Shown here in pieces: positions 14,747 to 22,050 of a stretch of 22,050 bases of DNA. The stretch's first letter is position 1; every line of letters begins with the position of its first letter. This stretch comes from Akkermansiaceae bacterium (GTDB lineage Bacteria > Verrucomicrobiota > Verrucomicrobiia > Verrucomicrobiales > Akkermansiaceae). Position numbers and translations under genes: made by a program. The notes beneath the pieces are model-generated. The model worked only from the letters and a program-made list of their open reading frames with translations. It did not search any database and was not told the DNA's origin. The stretch spans positions 1 through 22,050 of the forward strand of contig CAIVXP010000308.1 in the NCBI GenBank assembly GCA_903909905.1, given 5' to 3'.

Positions 14747-15766
14747 ATGGATTCTGAGATCGTCAAGCCATCGAGCAGCCCGCGCCCGTCGCGGCGAGCG
14801 GTTGGCGATCCGCCGCAAATTGGCCGGGTTGAGAGAATCAGTCGCTCGAGTGCGCCAAAAAGGCGTCACAGCCGCGGTGGCCGCAGTACCAGGAGGCGTC
14901 AACACAGACGCAAGCAGGTGCGTGGTATCACCATCTCGATTTTCTTACTCACGCTTTTGGCTGTGCTGGTGATTTGCTCGATGTGGCTGAGCAAGAGGCA
15001 AAAAATGGACGCGGTGGCGTCTGCTGAAAGGCTTGCGTACTCGCCAATCATTGAGCGGGTCGAATCGAGGTTTAAATCTCCTTCCGAAGATGAGACATTG
15101 GCGATCGTGAACAAGTCGATCGCGGCGAGCGACGAGGCGACGGTGAAGGCAAACTTTCGGCTTGGATCGACCGAAGTGGGCGCGGCCCTTCAGTATTTGA
15201 AGGAACAGCATGCAAAGCGTGGTGCGCCGAGTGGCGTCTCGTGGCTTGGTAGCATCGATGTCAATGACATGCTGGTGGAGGGTGTTTTGCTCAACTGGAA
15301 GAATGGCGAAGAAATTACTTCGTTGCAGGTGTTTCTGACACCTAATCAGAGTGGCGTCTGGCAGGTTGATTTTGACTCATTTGCGGGCAAATGTTTGCCG
15401 GGGTGGGACTCGTTTATCTCGGGCGAGGCGGTCGAAGGGATGGTGAGGGTTTGGTTTTCATACGATAATTATTACAACGGCCCGTTCATTGATGAGAGCA
15501 AGTGGGTCTGTTACGCAATGGCGCGTCGAGAGTCTGACCAAATCCTTTTGGGGTATTGCAGGGTTGGTTCGCCTCAGGCCGCCGCGTTGTCGGGCATCAT
15601 GCAAAGGGTTCAGATGAGAGGTAAAAACAACGTGCCGTCATATCGTACGATTCTTGAACTTTCCCGACCCGAGGGAGCTGAGCGGCGGCAGTATGAGATC
15701 AAGCGGGTTTTGGCTGAAGACTGGGTTCTGTCTGACAAGGTGTTCGATGTTGCTCCGTTGCGTTGA
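14747..15766 (+). CDS. Single-pass membrane protein of unknown function
   Basis: I do not recognise the family. From the ATG at 14747 it has 339 residues. The first 60 are disordered-looking, rich in Ser, Pro and very rich in Arg (clusters such as RRHSRGGRSTRRR and RRKQVR). One strong membrane segment follows at about 61-80 (TISIFLLTLLAVLVICSMWL), and then a domain of about 250 residues that would face the periplasm. That domain has no cysteine motif and contains GASWLG-like turns, a stretch around VWFSYDNYYNGPFIDESKWVC, and a C-terminal RTILELSRPEGAERR. An earlier in-frame ATG at 14657 would add 30 residues. The next gene begins 71 nt later and is also exported, so the pair may act together. 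Confidence 0.65.
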   Translation: MDSEIVKPSSSPRPSRRAVGDPPQIGRVERISRSSAPKRRHSRGGRSTRRRQHRRKQVRGITISIFLLTLLAVLVICSMWLSKRQKMDAVASAERLAYSPIIERVESRFKSPSEDETLAIVNKSIAASDEATVKANFRLGSTEVGAALQYLKEQHAKRGAPSGVSWLGSIDVNDMLVEGVLLNWKNGEEITSLQVFLTPNQSGVWQVDFDSFAGKCLPGWDSFISGEAVEGMVRVWFSYDNYYNGPFIDESKWVCYAMARRESDQILLGYCRVGSPQAAALSGIMQRVQMRGKNNVPSYRTILELSRPEGAERRQYEIKRVLAEDWVLSDKVFDVAPLR

Positions 15767-15837
15767 GCGGGCAGGTGAGTGATGATACGGACTCTCAGTA
15801 CTTGCCTTTAGTGGGAAGTTTTTTCACGCTCTTGGGT

Positions 15838-16341
15838 ATGGCAAAATCCTGGATGAGATTAGCGGGTATTGTGGTGCTGGTACTGACTCAGTCCCGTTGC
15901 GGAATTTCTTCTGGGGTGTCGGGTAACATGGGTGGTCCGACGCAGGATGAACGAAATGTAAAAGTTGCAGCGGAACCGACCGGTGATTTTTATTACGGCA
16001 GAAGATATTTCGTCGAAAAAACGCGTTTTTGGGGATATCTGCGCAAACCAAGGCAGGATTGGAATCGAGGCAAACTGGTGATGATGAGGGAGGACAAGAT
16101 GCGCGTGCCGGACCGTTTTTCCGAGGATGGCCCGTCTGGCAATCGCTACGCACAGGACAACAATTTCGAGTATCGAATCAGGGGCAATTACACGGGCAAG
16201 GAAGTTTATGATCCGAACAGCAACCAGTTTCTGCCGGAGTTCATGCTTACTGGTTACGAGTTGATCGATCGCAATCCGGGTTGGTTGTTCCGTCCGAACG
16301 ACCGATACAACCGTTTTCGCATGACGCTGATGCCGCGCTGA
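15838..16341 (+). CDS. Small exported protein of unknown function
   Basis: The protein has 167 residues from the ATG at 15838, which starts a hydrophobic leader (MAKSWMRLAGIVVLVLTQ). Cys21 follows Arg, which does not fit a lipobox, so signal peptidase I cleavage or a retained anchor is more likely than lipidation. The mature part is rich in Tyr, Arg, Asn and Pro, with FYYGRRYFVEKTRFWGYLRKPRQ-type aromatic/basic clusters. It ends in two PN-D-type turns (DPNSNQFLPEF, then FRPNDRYNRFR). A TTG at 15763 overlapping the previous stop would allow 25 more residues in front of the signal peptide, which I consider unlikely. I recognise no domain. It sits in tandem with the preceding membrane protein gene and is convergent, at 12 nt, with the TPR gene. 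Confidence 0.6.
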   Translation: MAKSWMRLAGIVVLVLTQSRCGISSGVSGNMGGPTQDERNVKVAAEPTGDFYYGRRYFVEKTRFWGYLRKPRQDWNRGKLVMMREDKMRVPDRFSEDGPSGNRYAQDNNFEYRIRGNYTGKEVYDPNSNQFLPEFMLTGYELIDRNPGWLFRPNDRYNRFRMTLMPR

Positions 16342-16357
16342 GCGTGTGGCGGCTCAG
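16338..16357. other. Hairpin carrying both stop codons of a convergent gene pair
   Basis: CTGAGC (16338-16343), an 8-nt loop, GCTCAG (16352-16357). The left arm contains the TGA of the plus-strand gene and the right arm contains the TGA of the minus-strand TPR gene. There is no U-tract on either side, so termination through it would be weak or Rho-assisted. Confidence 0.4.
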
Positions 16358-17742
16358 GCGTAGGATGACTCCACGCGTTTGGCGACATCGCGGTAGCCGT
16401 AATCGACTTCGTAGATTTGCTTGAAGCAATCGAGTGCTGATAGGATGTCGCCCATTTCCTCGTGAATGAGTCCTTTTTCGTAGAGGACTTCCTTCTTGGT
16501 GTCGTCCATCGCGTGGAGGTCGGCGAGAGCGTCGGAGAGCTGCTTGATCGAGAGATCGAACATAGCCTTGGCCTTGAAGGTGCGGCCTAGCAAGAGGAGA
16601 ACCTTGGTGCGGATGTGGGGGTTGCGGGTGGCCTGCTGGAGGTGGGGAATGGCGGCGCTGTGGTTGCCGGATTTGTAAAGTGCGTTGCCCAGTTCGTAGC
16701 GCAGTTGCGGGTCGGTGGGGTTTTGATCGACGCGTCGCTGGGCCTCGCGCACCTGGTCTGCGAGTCGTTCAGCCTGACGAGCCTGCATGGCGGTGCGGAG
16801 TTCAGCGTTGGAGGGATCGGCGGCTACGGCTTTTTCGAGCGCGCGCAGATCGGCCTCAATCGCTTTGTCCTTCATGGCTGAGGCCTTTGCCTCGAGGGCC
16901 ACATCACCGCTGCTGAGAGAAAAAGCCCACTGATAAAATGAGTGGGCGTTTTGCCAGTCCTCAAGTTGCTCGTAGATGCTGGCGAGATCCTTGACGGTGC
17001 CGAGGTGATTTTGGTTGGTGTTGTATTTTTCGATCGTTTTATCGCGACGCTCTTCAAGTTGTTCGCGGGTAAGTCCGGTGCGCGAGGCTTTTTCCAATTC
17101 TTCAAATTGGGCTGAGTCGCGCATCAAATCCCGCATGCTAGCATTTTCATCCCAGCGTTGTTTTTGCATCGATGCGCGAGCGGTGGCGTCCTTAGCACCC
17201 TTAATCGCTTCACCGTCGGTGGGGTGGTGCTTGATGATGTCGTTGTAGACCTCACCGGCGAGTTCGTACATTTCGCGTGAGCTGTAGAAGGCTGCGAGTT
17301 TTTTGAGGAGCTTGGGGTTCTCGGGCGTGCCGTTGCGGACGGTTTCAAGTGCGAAGGCGGCGGTATCAAAAAAATTGAGTTTGAGGCAGGTTTCGAAAAG
17401 CAGGTCGTTCGCGCTTTCGTTGTATGGGTCTTTTTCCAATTCCTTCTCAATGAGAGAGAGCGCGCCGAGCGGATCTTTCTTGGCTTGGTTTTGGACTTTC
17501 ATCAGCCCCATGCCACTGGTCTGGATGCCGAAAAGGCCGGATTTTTTCTTTACGCCACCGGTGAGTTGCAATTCGCATTTGCGCAGCAGCTTTCGTGCCT
17601 CGAGGAAGCCCGGATTGTCAGTTAGGACACTTTGCAACAGGGTAATGGCGTAGTCGTGGTTGGAAGCCTGTGCTGCCGTGAGCGCCTTAAGCCACAGGGG
17701 TTTGGCGGCGGCGGTGAGTTCGTTTTCTCGGATCTCGGGCAT
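16354..17742 (-). CDS. Cytoplasmic TPR-repeat protein
   Basis: The protein has 462 residues from the ATG at 17742 (MPEIRENEL). A longer frame to 17823 gives a Thr/Ser/Asn-rich stretch that does not look coding. There is no signal peptide or membrane segment. Repeats with TPR spacing run through the protein: an N-terminal pair (WLKALTAAQASNHDYAITLLQSVLTDNPG), one around DPLGALSLIEKELEKDPYNESA, one around LAAFYSSREMYELAGEVYNDIIKHHP, and others around IYEQLEDWQNAHSFYQWAFSL, YELGNALYKSGNHSAAIPHLQQA and GLIHEEMGDILSALDCFKQIYEVD. A charged, probably coiled-coil region lies between (AQFEELEKASRTGLTREQLEERR). TPR arrays mediate protein binding; no partner is indicated. It is divergent from infA across a 209-nt intergenic region. 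Confidence 0.8.
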   Translation of the reverse strand: MPEIRENELTAAAKPLWLKALTAAQASNHDYAITLLQSVLTDNPGFLEARKLLRKCELQLTGGVKKKSGLFGIQTSGMGLMKVQNQAKKDPLGALSLIEKELEKDPYNESANDLLFETCLKLNFFDTAAFALETVRNGTPENPKLLKKLAAFYSSREMYELAGEVYNDIIKHHPTDGEAIKGAKDATARASMQKQRWDENASMRDLMRDSAQFEELEKASRTGLTREQLEERRDKTIEKYNTNQNHLGTVKDLASIYEQLEDWQNAHSFYQWAFSLSSGDVALEAKASAMKDKAIEADLRALEKAVAADPSNAELRTAMQARQAERLADQVREAQRRVDQNPTDPQLRYELGNALYKSGNHSAAIPHLQQATRNPHIRTKVLLLLGRTFKAKAMFDLSIKQLSDALADLHAMDDTKKEVLYEKGLIHEEMGDILSALDCFKQIYEVDYGYRDVAKRVESSYA

Positions 17743-17889
17743 GGTGTTGAAATGGAGAATCGATTGCTTGGAATTAAAGGTCCTAGCGGTCGTAAAAGTG
17801 GAGTTTGCTCGGCCCTTTTGCAAGCGTGGTTGTGGGAAAAGGCCATGGGTTGCCGACGCATTTGATTTTTAGGTTGATGGTCGCGGCCC

Positions 17890-17914
17890 TTGGCGTTAAG
17901 CCAACCACGTTGGC
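17890..17914 (+). promoter_or_regulatory. Pair of mutually exclusive hairpins in the infA leader
   Basis: The central GCCAA (17900-17904) can pair with the upstream TTGGC (17890-17894, loop GTTAA). Alternatively, as GCCAAC (17900-17905), it can pair with the downstream GTTGGC (17909-17914, loop CAC). Both helices are perfect and cannot form together. They end 37 nt before the infA ATG. The rest of this 209-nt divergent region (17743-17951) shows no clear promoter. Confidence 0.35.
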
Positions 17915-17951
17915 AGTTGTGTCTCAATTGCCGGATCTCATCATCATCAAC

Positions 17952-18257
17952 ATGCCTCCACGCTCAAACAAAAAAGGACGCCGCCCATCCGGTGGTGGTC
18001 GCAATCGTTACGGTCCCAGCAAGCGCGCTGCCAAACCCGACGATGAAGAAAAGGCTGTGGAGGTCGATGGTGAGATTTCTTCGGTACTCGCAGGCACAAT
18101 GTTTCGCGTCAAGCTAGAGAGCGGTCATGAGGTGCTTGCTCACATCTCAGGAAAAATGCGCAAGCGTTTCATACGCCTTGTGGTTGGCGACAAAGTCAAA
18201 ATGGAGATGTCACCTTACGACCTTACCAAGGCCCGGATCGTTTTCCGCGTGGGTTGA
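17952..18257 (+). CDS. infA: Translation initiation factor IF-1 with N-terminal extension
   Basis: Residues about 35-101 form the complete IF-1 OB-fold: [49 protein letters not shown] sequence ending [17 protein letters not shown]-1 binds the 30S A site during initiation. The usual protein has about 72 residues. This one has 101 because of a leading 30-34-residue tail rich in Arg, Lys, Gly and Pro ([19 protein letters not shown], continuing to KAV). The ATG at 17952 opens this tail. The frame is open further up to 17805, but that part does not resemble coding sequence. The only Met codons downstream lie inside the OB-fold, so the tail is likely real. It stands alone, away from ribosomal-protein genes, and is convergent with scpA at 23 nt. 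Confidence 0.93.
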   Translation: MPPRSNKKGRRPSGGGRNRYGPSKRAAKPDDEEKAVEVDGEISSVLAGTMFRVKLESGHEVLAHISGKMRKRFIRLVVGDKVKMEMSPYDLTKARIVFRVG

Positions 18258-18280
18258 TAGCCTTTTCGAGGGTCGTTTTT

Positions 18281-19057
18281 TCAATCCTCCGAGCTTTCGT
18301 TGTTCTCCTCGTTTGTGCCGGCCGCGGGAGTTTCGCGTCTTTCAATGACGATATCTCCGAGCAATTCACTTTGGCGCACGACAAACTGGTTGAGCTTCAT
18401 CAGTTCGAGCAGGGCGAGGAAGGTTACGATCACCTCGGCCTTGGTGGTGGCGGATTGAAAAAGCTCCTCAAATCGCCGGGTTTGACCTGGTGCAAAACTG
18501 GTCATTAGCAGGTCGATCTTGTCGGAAACTGTGAAGCGATCGTCGATGATGTCCCCAAAGTCGTGGGACTCCTCAAAGCGTTTGAGAACATTTTGGAACG
18601 CCCGGATCAGATCGAAGATTGAGACTTCGGCGAGCGTGGCAGGCTCTTCGGGTGCCTTGTCGCCCGGGTCGGGTTGGTGGGCAAAGCGTCCTTCCTGTTC
18701 GATTTCGCGCAGCGAGAGAAAACCCGCCGCATCCTTGAATTTTTTGTACTCGATGAGCTGGCGGATCAGTTCCCAGCGCGGATCATCCTCTTCGGCATCC
18801 TCTTCGGGAGGTTGGTCGACGCGCGGAAGCAATGTGCGGCTCTTTAGATACATTAGGTTGGCCGCCATGACGATAAACTCGGAGGCGAGGTCGATATTGA
18901 GCAGCTTGAAGGTGTTGATGTAGTCGAGGTACTGACGCGTGATGCGCTCTATGGAGACCGACTGAATGTCGAGCTCGTCCTTTTTGATCAGGTATAGGAG
19001 GAGATCGAGGGGTCCCTCGAAGATTTCTAGGCGGACTTTGTAGTCATTGGTTTCCAC
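18281..19057 (-). CDS. scpA: Segregation and condensation protein A (kleisin)
   Basis: ScpA is the kleisin bridge of the SMC-ScpAB complex that condenses and separates chromosomes. The 258 residues match the family. Motifs: VRLEIFEGPLDLLLYLIKKDELDI at the N-terminus (SMC-neck binding), MAANLMYLKSRTLLP after it, an acidic middle (EEDAEEDDPRWELIRQL) and the C-terminal winged-helix region FLALLELMKLNQFVVRQSELLGDI. The start is GTG at 19057, giving the standard N-terminus. No scpB or smc is in the window, so the usual scpA-scpB pairing is absent here. It is divergent from the AsmA-like gene with 77 nt between. Confidence 0.95.
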   Translation of the reverse strand: METNDYKVRLEIFEGPLDLLLYLIKKDELDIQSVSIERITRQYLDYINTFKLLNIDLASEFIVMAANLMYLKSRTLLPRVDQPPEEDAEEDDPRWELIRQLIEYKKFKDAAGFLSLREIEQEGRFAHQPDPGDKAPEEPATLAEVSIFDLIRAFQNVLKRFEESHDFGDIIDDRFTVSDKIDLLMTSFAPGQTRRFEELFQSATTKAEVIVTFLALLELMKLNQFVVRQSELLGDIVIERRETPAAGTNEENNESSED

Positions 19058-19083
19058 GCGGGAGCTTGATAATGGGTTTCAGG

Positions 19084-19097
19084 GCCTCAAGCGAGGC
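19084..19097. other. Perfect 5-bp hairpin in the scpA/AsmA-like divergent region
   Basis: GCCTC, loop AAGC, GAGGC. It lies between the two divergent starts (19057 minus, 19135 plus), where it could be part of either leader or an operator-like dyad. It is short, so chance occurrence is possible. Confidence 0.25.
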
Positions 19098-19134
19098 AAT
19101 TTTCCCCTAGCGCAGCGGGGGCGGAAACGCTTCA

Positions 19135-20811
19135 ATGCCCGTGAGGAGAATTAGCGAACGCATGATCACCCAAAAATTAGACACTTTCGACGAGCGCTTG
19201 AGCCAGTGGGTATCGAGCCAGGGGTTTTGGTTCCAGGTGCGCTACTCGATTTCGGGCAAAGGCATGAAGGGTCGTCTGATCTACCATTTCGCGAACTTGA
19301 TGTTCCGTTTTTTGGTTTTCCTGCTGATTTGTGCGGCTGGTCTGTGGATCTACCTTGAGAAAAGGACCGAATCCGCAGGTTTCATTAGAGAATTCAGGGA
19401 GAGTCTGGCGTCAGGCTTGTCTGCATCCGAGGTGGAAATGCGCGGGTTTCAGCGCTTGCAAGGCCAGATGGAATTGAGCCGCTTCGCCGCGGAAGGCGGC
19501 AGCAATGCTTTTTATTCATCGCTCGAGGCCCGTAATATTCGCTGTAAAATGGGTTTGCTCGATGGAATAGTGGGTGTTTGGCGTCCGGGCATCGTTGCCG
19601 TTTCCAAGTTGGACATCGACTTGAGGGCGGGGGCTGACGATACGGAAAGTGCAGCCAAGATTTCGAAGGCTTTTTTTGCCAATCCTAAGAGGGTCGAGGT
19701 TCGTTCCTTTGATATCGCGGAAGCCAACCTGCGCTGGGGTTATTCCGAGCGCACCCAGGGGGCGATCGAATCGACAAGCATCAAGATGCAACGCGTCAAT
19801 GATCTATGGAGACTTATTCTCAAAGGTGGATACCTGAGTCAAAACTGGCTCAATCGTGTGGAGATCGTTGAGATGGTTATTGTTTGTTCCCCTGAAGAGA
19901 TTTTCTTTGAAAAGGCCCAGCTGAAACAGGGGGCTGGGACCATCGACATGACCGGTATGCGGGTGGTAACAGGAGAGCGCCCGAAGGTTGAGGGGACGAT
20001 TAAGGTTCGTGGTGTTGCCATTGATCGGATCATTCCCCCTGCTGCCAGGAATTACATCGAGGGAACGCTGTCCGGTGATTTCAAGGTGTTCGGATCGACC
20101 AATAGTTCCGAGGGCATCGGTTTTGAAGGTCAAGTGTTGATGGATGGTAAGGATACCATCACGCTGCGTGACCGTGTGCACCTGCTTAAGGCGCTTTCGG
20201 TGGTGGATTATTCCAGAAATTACCATCGGGTTGACTTCCGCGAAGGTGGCTTCCAGTTTCGTACCATCAATGGGGGGCTGGAATTGTCAGAAGTGAACCT
20301 AAGGTGTGAGGAGCTTTTGACACTTGATGGAAGCATGAAGGTGCGCTTGCCTACGCAGAAAGAGATCGAAGAAATGGTGGCAAAAGGTGATTCCGCTTCC
20401 GGTTCGGTGATCTTCGATAGTGAGGATGATGCCTTTTTATCCAAAGCCATCGCCCAAAAGGCCGAAGCGGACATTACTCTGAGAAGAGCGGCAGGAGAGG
20501 CATCCAAACGATGGGGTGAGGGAGGTGATCGCGGTGAGGGGGGCTCACTCTTTGACCGTTTGAGCTCGAACAACGAATTGCGGCAACTTCGGAATCAGGC
20601 GTCCGAGCGTATGTCCCGCATGCTTCGTTACGAAGGAATGTTTAGGATCACGCTGCCAAAGGATGCGTTTGAGCGGGCTGACCGTTTGCAACGGGAGTAT
20701 CCCGTGGATACGGCGACTGGGCGTGTTCCGATCATGGTTCCTGTACTCGGAAATCTCTACGATGTAACACTCAAGCAGGCAGAGGATGTTTATGAGTGGC
20801 GCAACATGTGA
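19135..20811 (+). CDS. Membrane-anchored AsmA-like protein, function unknown
   Basis: The 558-residue protein has a cytoplasmic N-terminus of about 54 residues, one membrane segment (55-74, LMFRFLVFLLICAAGLWIYL), and a long beta-rich periplasmic part. Segments such as GTIKVRGVAIDRIIP, IEGTLSGDFKVFGSTNS, GIGFEGQVLMDG, FREGGFQFRTINGGLELSEVNLRCEELLTLDGSMKV and a terminal VPVLGNLYDVTL repeat the alternating pattern of AsmA/TamB-like proteins. A charged helical insert lies before the C-terminus (about 445-500). AsmA-like proteins are linked to lipid transport and outer-membrane assembly; a role here is inference. A second ATG at 19162 (Met10) follows GAGGAGA at a rather long spacing and is an equally good start. 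It is monocistronic and convergent with metF. Confidence 0.6.
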   Translation: MPVRRISERMITQKLDTFDERLSQWVSSQGFWFQVRYSISGKGMKGRLIYHFANLMFRFLVFLLICAAGLWIYLEKRTESAGFIREFRESLASGLSASEVEMRGFQRLQGQMELSRFAAEGGSNAFYSSLEARNIRCKMGLLDGIVGVWRPGIVAVSKLDIDLRAGADDTESAAKISKAFFANPKRVEVRSFDIAEANLRWGYSERTQGAIESTSIKMQRVNDLWRLILKGGYLSQNWLNRVEIVEMVIVCSPEEIFFEKAQLKQGAGTIDMTGMRVVTGERPKVEGTIKVRGVAIDRIIPPAARNYIEGTLSGDFKVFGSTNSSEGIGFEGQVLMDGKDTITLRDRVHLLKALSVVDYSRNYHRVDFREGGFQFRTINGGLELSEVNLRCEELLTLDGSMKVRLPTQKEIEEMVAKGDSASGSVIFDSEDDAFLSKAIAQKAEADITLRRAAGEASKRWGEGGDRGEGGSLFDRLSSNNELRQLRNQASERMSRMLRYEGMFRITLPKDAFERADRLQREYPVDTATGRVPIMVPVLGNLYDVTLKQAEDVYEWRNM

Positions 20812-20873
20812 GGACCTTCGCGCGGGAATTTGAGCGTTAGGGTTGAGATGCCCCACGTTGTTTAAGGGCCTTA

Positions 20874-21779
20874 TCAGCTGGCGGTGGGAAGGCCGAGGCT
20901 TTTGAAAATTTCGTGTGTCGCGTGGCTCTTGTTGAGCGTGTAGAAGTGGATGCCATCAACGCCTTCATTGAGAAGGCTGGCACATTGTTCCGCGGCATAG
21001 TGGATGCCTGCCCGTTCGACGCTCTCGGGGCTTGAACTGGCGCGGTTGAGGGTGCGGATGAGTTTGGCCGGGTAGCGCGCGCCTGCGGCGAGTTCGGCCA
21101 TGCGTTTCATGCCTTGCAGCGAGGTCACCGGCATGATGCCTGCGATGATGGGTATCTCGATGCCGGCAAGTTGGCATCGGTCGCGGAAATCGAGGAAATC
21201 GTGATTGTCGAAGAACAGCTGCGTGCAGATGTAATCGGCGCCGGCGTCGACCTTGGCCTTGAGGTGCTCGAGCTCGAGCATGCGGTTGGGTGTGGCCGGG
21301 TGGCCTTCGGGAAAACCTGCCACGCCGATTCCGAAGCCACGCGGGTCGGGGTGGGGGCCCGAGCGGTTGAACTCGCGGATGAAGGCGACCAGATCGGAGG
21401 CGTGGCGGAAATCGCCGTTCGACCAATCGTAATCCGGTTGGTCCTTCGGGGGGTCGCCGCGCAGAGCGAGGACATTGGAGACACCAGCGGCGGCGTAGCG
21501 TTCGAGAATGCTGTGGATTTCCTCCCTCGTATGACCGACGCAGGTGAGGTGGGGCACGGGTGGGATCGAGGTCGTCTGGCGGATGCGCAGGACCAGGTCG
21601 TGGGTGAGTTCGCGGGTGGTTCCACCGGCGCCGTAAGTGACCGAGACAAACGAAGGATGCAGCGATTCCAGATTGCGGATCGTTTCGTAGAGCTCTCCCC
21701 ATGCCGACTCGTTACGGGGAGGAAAGAACTCGAACGACAGCGAAGGTTCGGGGCTATTGAGGATGTCGCTGATGTGCAT
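20874..21779 (-). CDS. metF: 5,10-methylenetetrahydrofolate reductase
   Basis: The FAD enzyme reduces methylene-THF to methyl-THF for methionine synthesis. From the ATG at 21779 it has 301 residues. SFEFFPPRN at the N-terminus carries the catalytic Glu17. SVTYGAGGTTRE, PHLTCVGHTREEI, SNVLALRGDPPKD, GVAGFPEGHP, ADYICTQLFFDN, IPIIAGIMPVTS and a terminal HFYTLNKS follow in family order. The frame extends to 21827, but the extra residues do not fit. It lies 72 nt downstream of secF on the same strand. The gap between them shows neither a terminator nor a recognisable SAM or SAH riboswitch. Confidence 0.96.
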   Translation of the reverse strand: MHISDILNSPEPSLSFEFFPPRNESAWGELYETIRNLESLHPSFVSVTYGAGGTTRELTHDLVLRIRQTTSIPPVPHLTCVGHTREEIHSILERYAAAGVSNVLALRGDPPKDQPDYDWSNGDFRHASDLVAFIREFNRSGPHPDPRGFGIGVAGFPEGHPATPNRMLELEHLKAKVDAGADYICTQLFFDNHDFLDFRDRCQLAGIEIPIIAGIMPVTSLQGMKRMAELAAGARYPAKLIRTLNRASSSPESVERAGIHYAAEQCASLLNEGVDGIHFYTLNKSHATHEIFKSLGLPTAS

Positions 21780-21851
21780 GGTTCGTTGTCTGGTTCCTGA
21801 TCCTAGAATCAGCCGTTCAATCCGCAACTCTCAAGTTTGTATGTGGAGGCA

Positions 21852-22050
21852 TCAGGGCGCGGCGGCAGCGGCTTCGGCGGCTTGTTCGGTAGCAAGCACA
21901 TCGGTGCGCAGGTCACTGCCCTTGCGAGTGCTCCACCACAGCACGATTGGCGATGCTACGAAGACCGAGGAGTAGGTGCCGACGACGAGACCGATGAGGA
22001 TCATGACCGAGAAGTCACGCAGCGAGGATCCGCCGAAGAGCGAGAGGATC
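21852..22050 (-). CDS. secF: Protein translocase subunit SecF (or SecDF), C-terminal part (5' end outside window)
   Basis: About 65 codons are visible before the TGA at 21852-21854. They begin ILSLFGGSSLRDFSVMILIG, followed by LVVGTYSSVFVASPIVLWW, which is the last transmembrane region of SecF. SecF with SecD uses the proton gradient to help pull proteins out of the SecYEG channel. The end is an Ala/Glu-rich tail (ATEQAAEAAAAAP), as often seen in SecF or fused SecDF proteins. Whether secD is fused or separate cannot be seen. The first base of the window edge (22050) belongs to an incomplete codon. Confidence 0.9.
   Translation of the reverse strand, partial: ILSLFGGSSLRDFSVMILIGLVVGTYSSVFVASPIVLWWSTRKGSDLRTDVLATEQAAEAAAAAP

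Noticed and set aside
17743..17823. N-terminal extension of the TPR protein
   Set aside because: The extra 27 residues are Thr/Ser/Asn-rich and unlike the repeat protein; the ATG at 17742 starts a normal helix.
21780..21851. Possible SAM or SAH riboswitch upstream of metF
   Set aside because: The gap is only 72 nt and shows no conserved riboswitch core or terminator/antiterminator pair.

Overview
The window looks like chromosomal DNA from a GC-rich member of the Verrucomicrobiota. That placement is inference. It rests on a secreted protein with a PTPDL motif of the kind I recall from that phylum, on small lipoproteins and His/Tyr-rich secreted proteins of the same flavour, on very weak Shine-Dalgarno signals, and on frequent GTG starts (panB, hemW, parA, hisH, scpA and probably pdxA). 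No phage, transposase, CRISPR array or rRNA is visible. Most genes are housekeeping, mixed with lineage-specific envelope proteins.

Layout, left to right. Positions 2-1875 hold the 3' end of an FtsX/MacB-type ABC permease followed by its HlyD-type periplasmic adaptor. Positions 1871-3095 hold a purine nucleoside phosphorylase gene bracketed by two inverted copies of a three-module intergenic repeat. Positions 3111-5105 (minus) hold tRNA-Glu(UUC), its terminator, panB and hemW, with hemW starting 8 nt after the panB stop. Positions 5319-7628 hold a divergent transketolase and a small His/Tyr-rich envelope protein. Positions 7666-8969 (minus) hold an orphan ParA-type ATPase whose stop overlaps the start of a protein that I read as a Roadblock/LC7-like fold.

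Positions 9084-13695 (plus) hold a lipoprotein that resembles a degenerate DUF255/YyaL protein, the PTPDL-type secreted protein, and hisB-hisH with a 4-nt overlap. Positions 13781-14638 (minus) hold a compact pdxA. Positions 14747-16341 hold two unknown envelope proteins. Positions 16354-17742 (minus) hold a TPR protein. Positions 17952-18257 hold infA with an unusual basic N-terminal extension. Positions 18281-19057 (minus) hold scpA. Positions 19135-20811 hold a membrane-anchored AsmA-like protein. Positions 20874-22050 (minus) hold metF downstream of the 3' end of secF.

The genes cover cofactor and amino-acid synthesis (pantothenate, PLP, histidine, folate C1), the pentose phosphate pathway, purine salvage, chromosome condensation, translation initiation and protein export. 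The items most worth a second look are the ParA/Roadblock-like pair, the tripartite inverted repeat around the PNP gene, the degenerate thioredoxin-like lipoprotein and the PdxA with a changed metal-site motif. All family calls were made by reading motifs; no database search was run.
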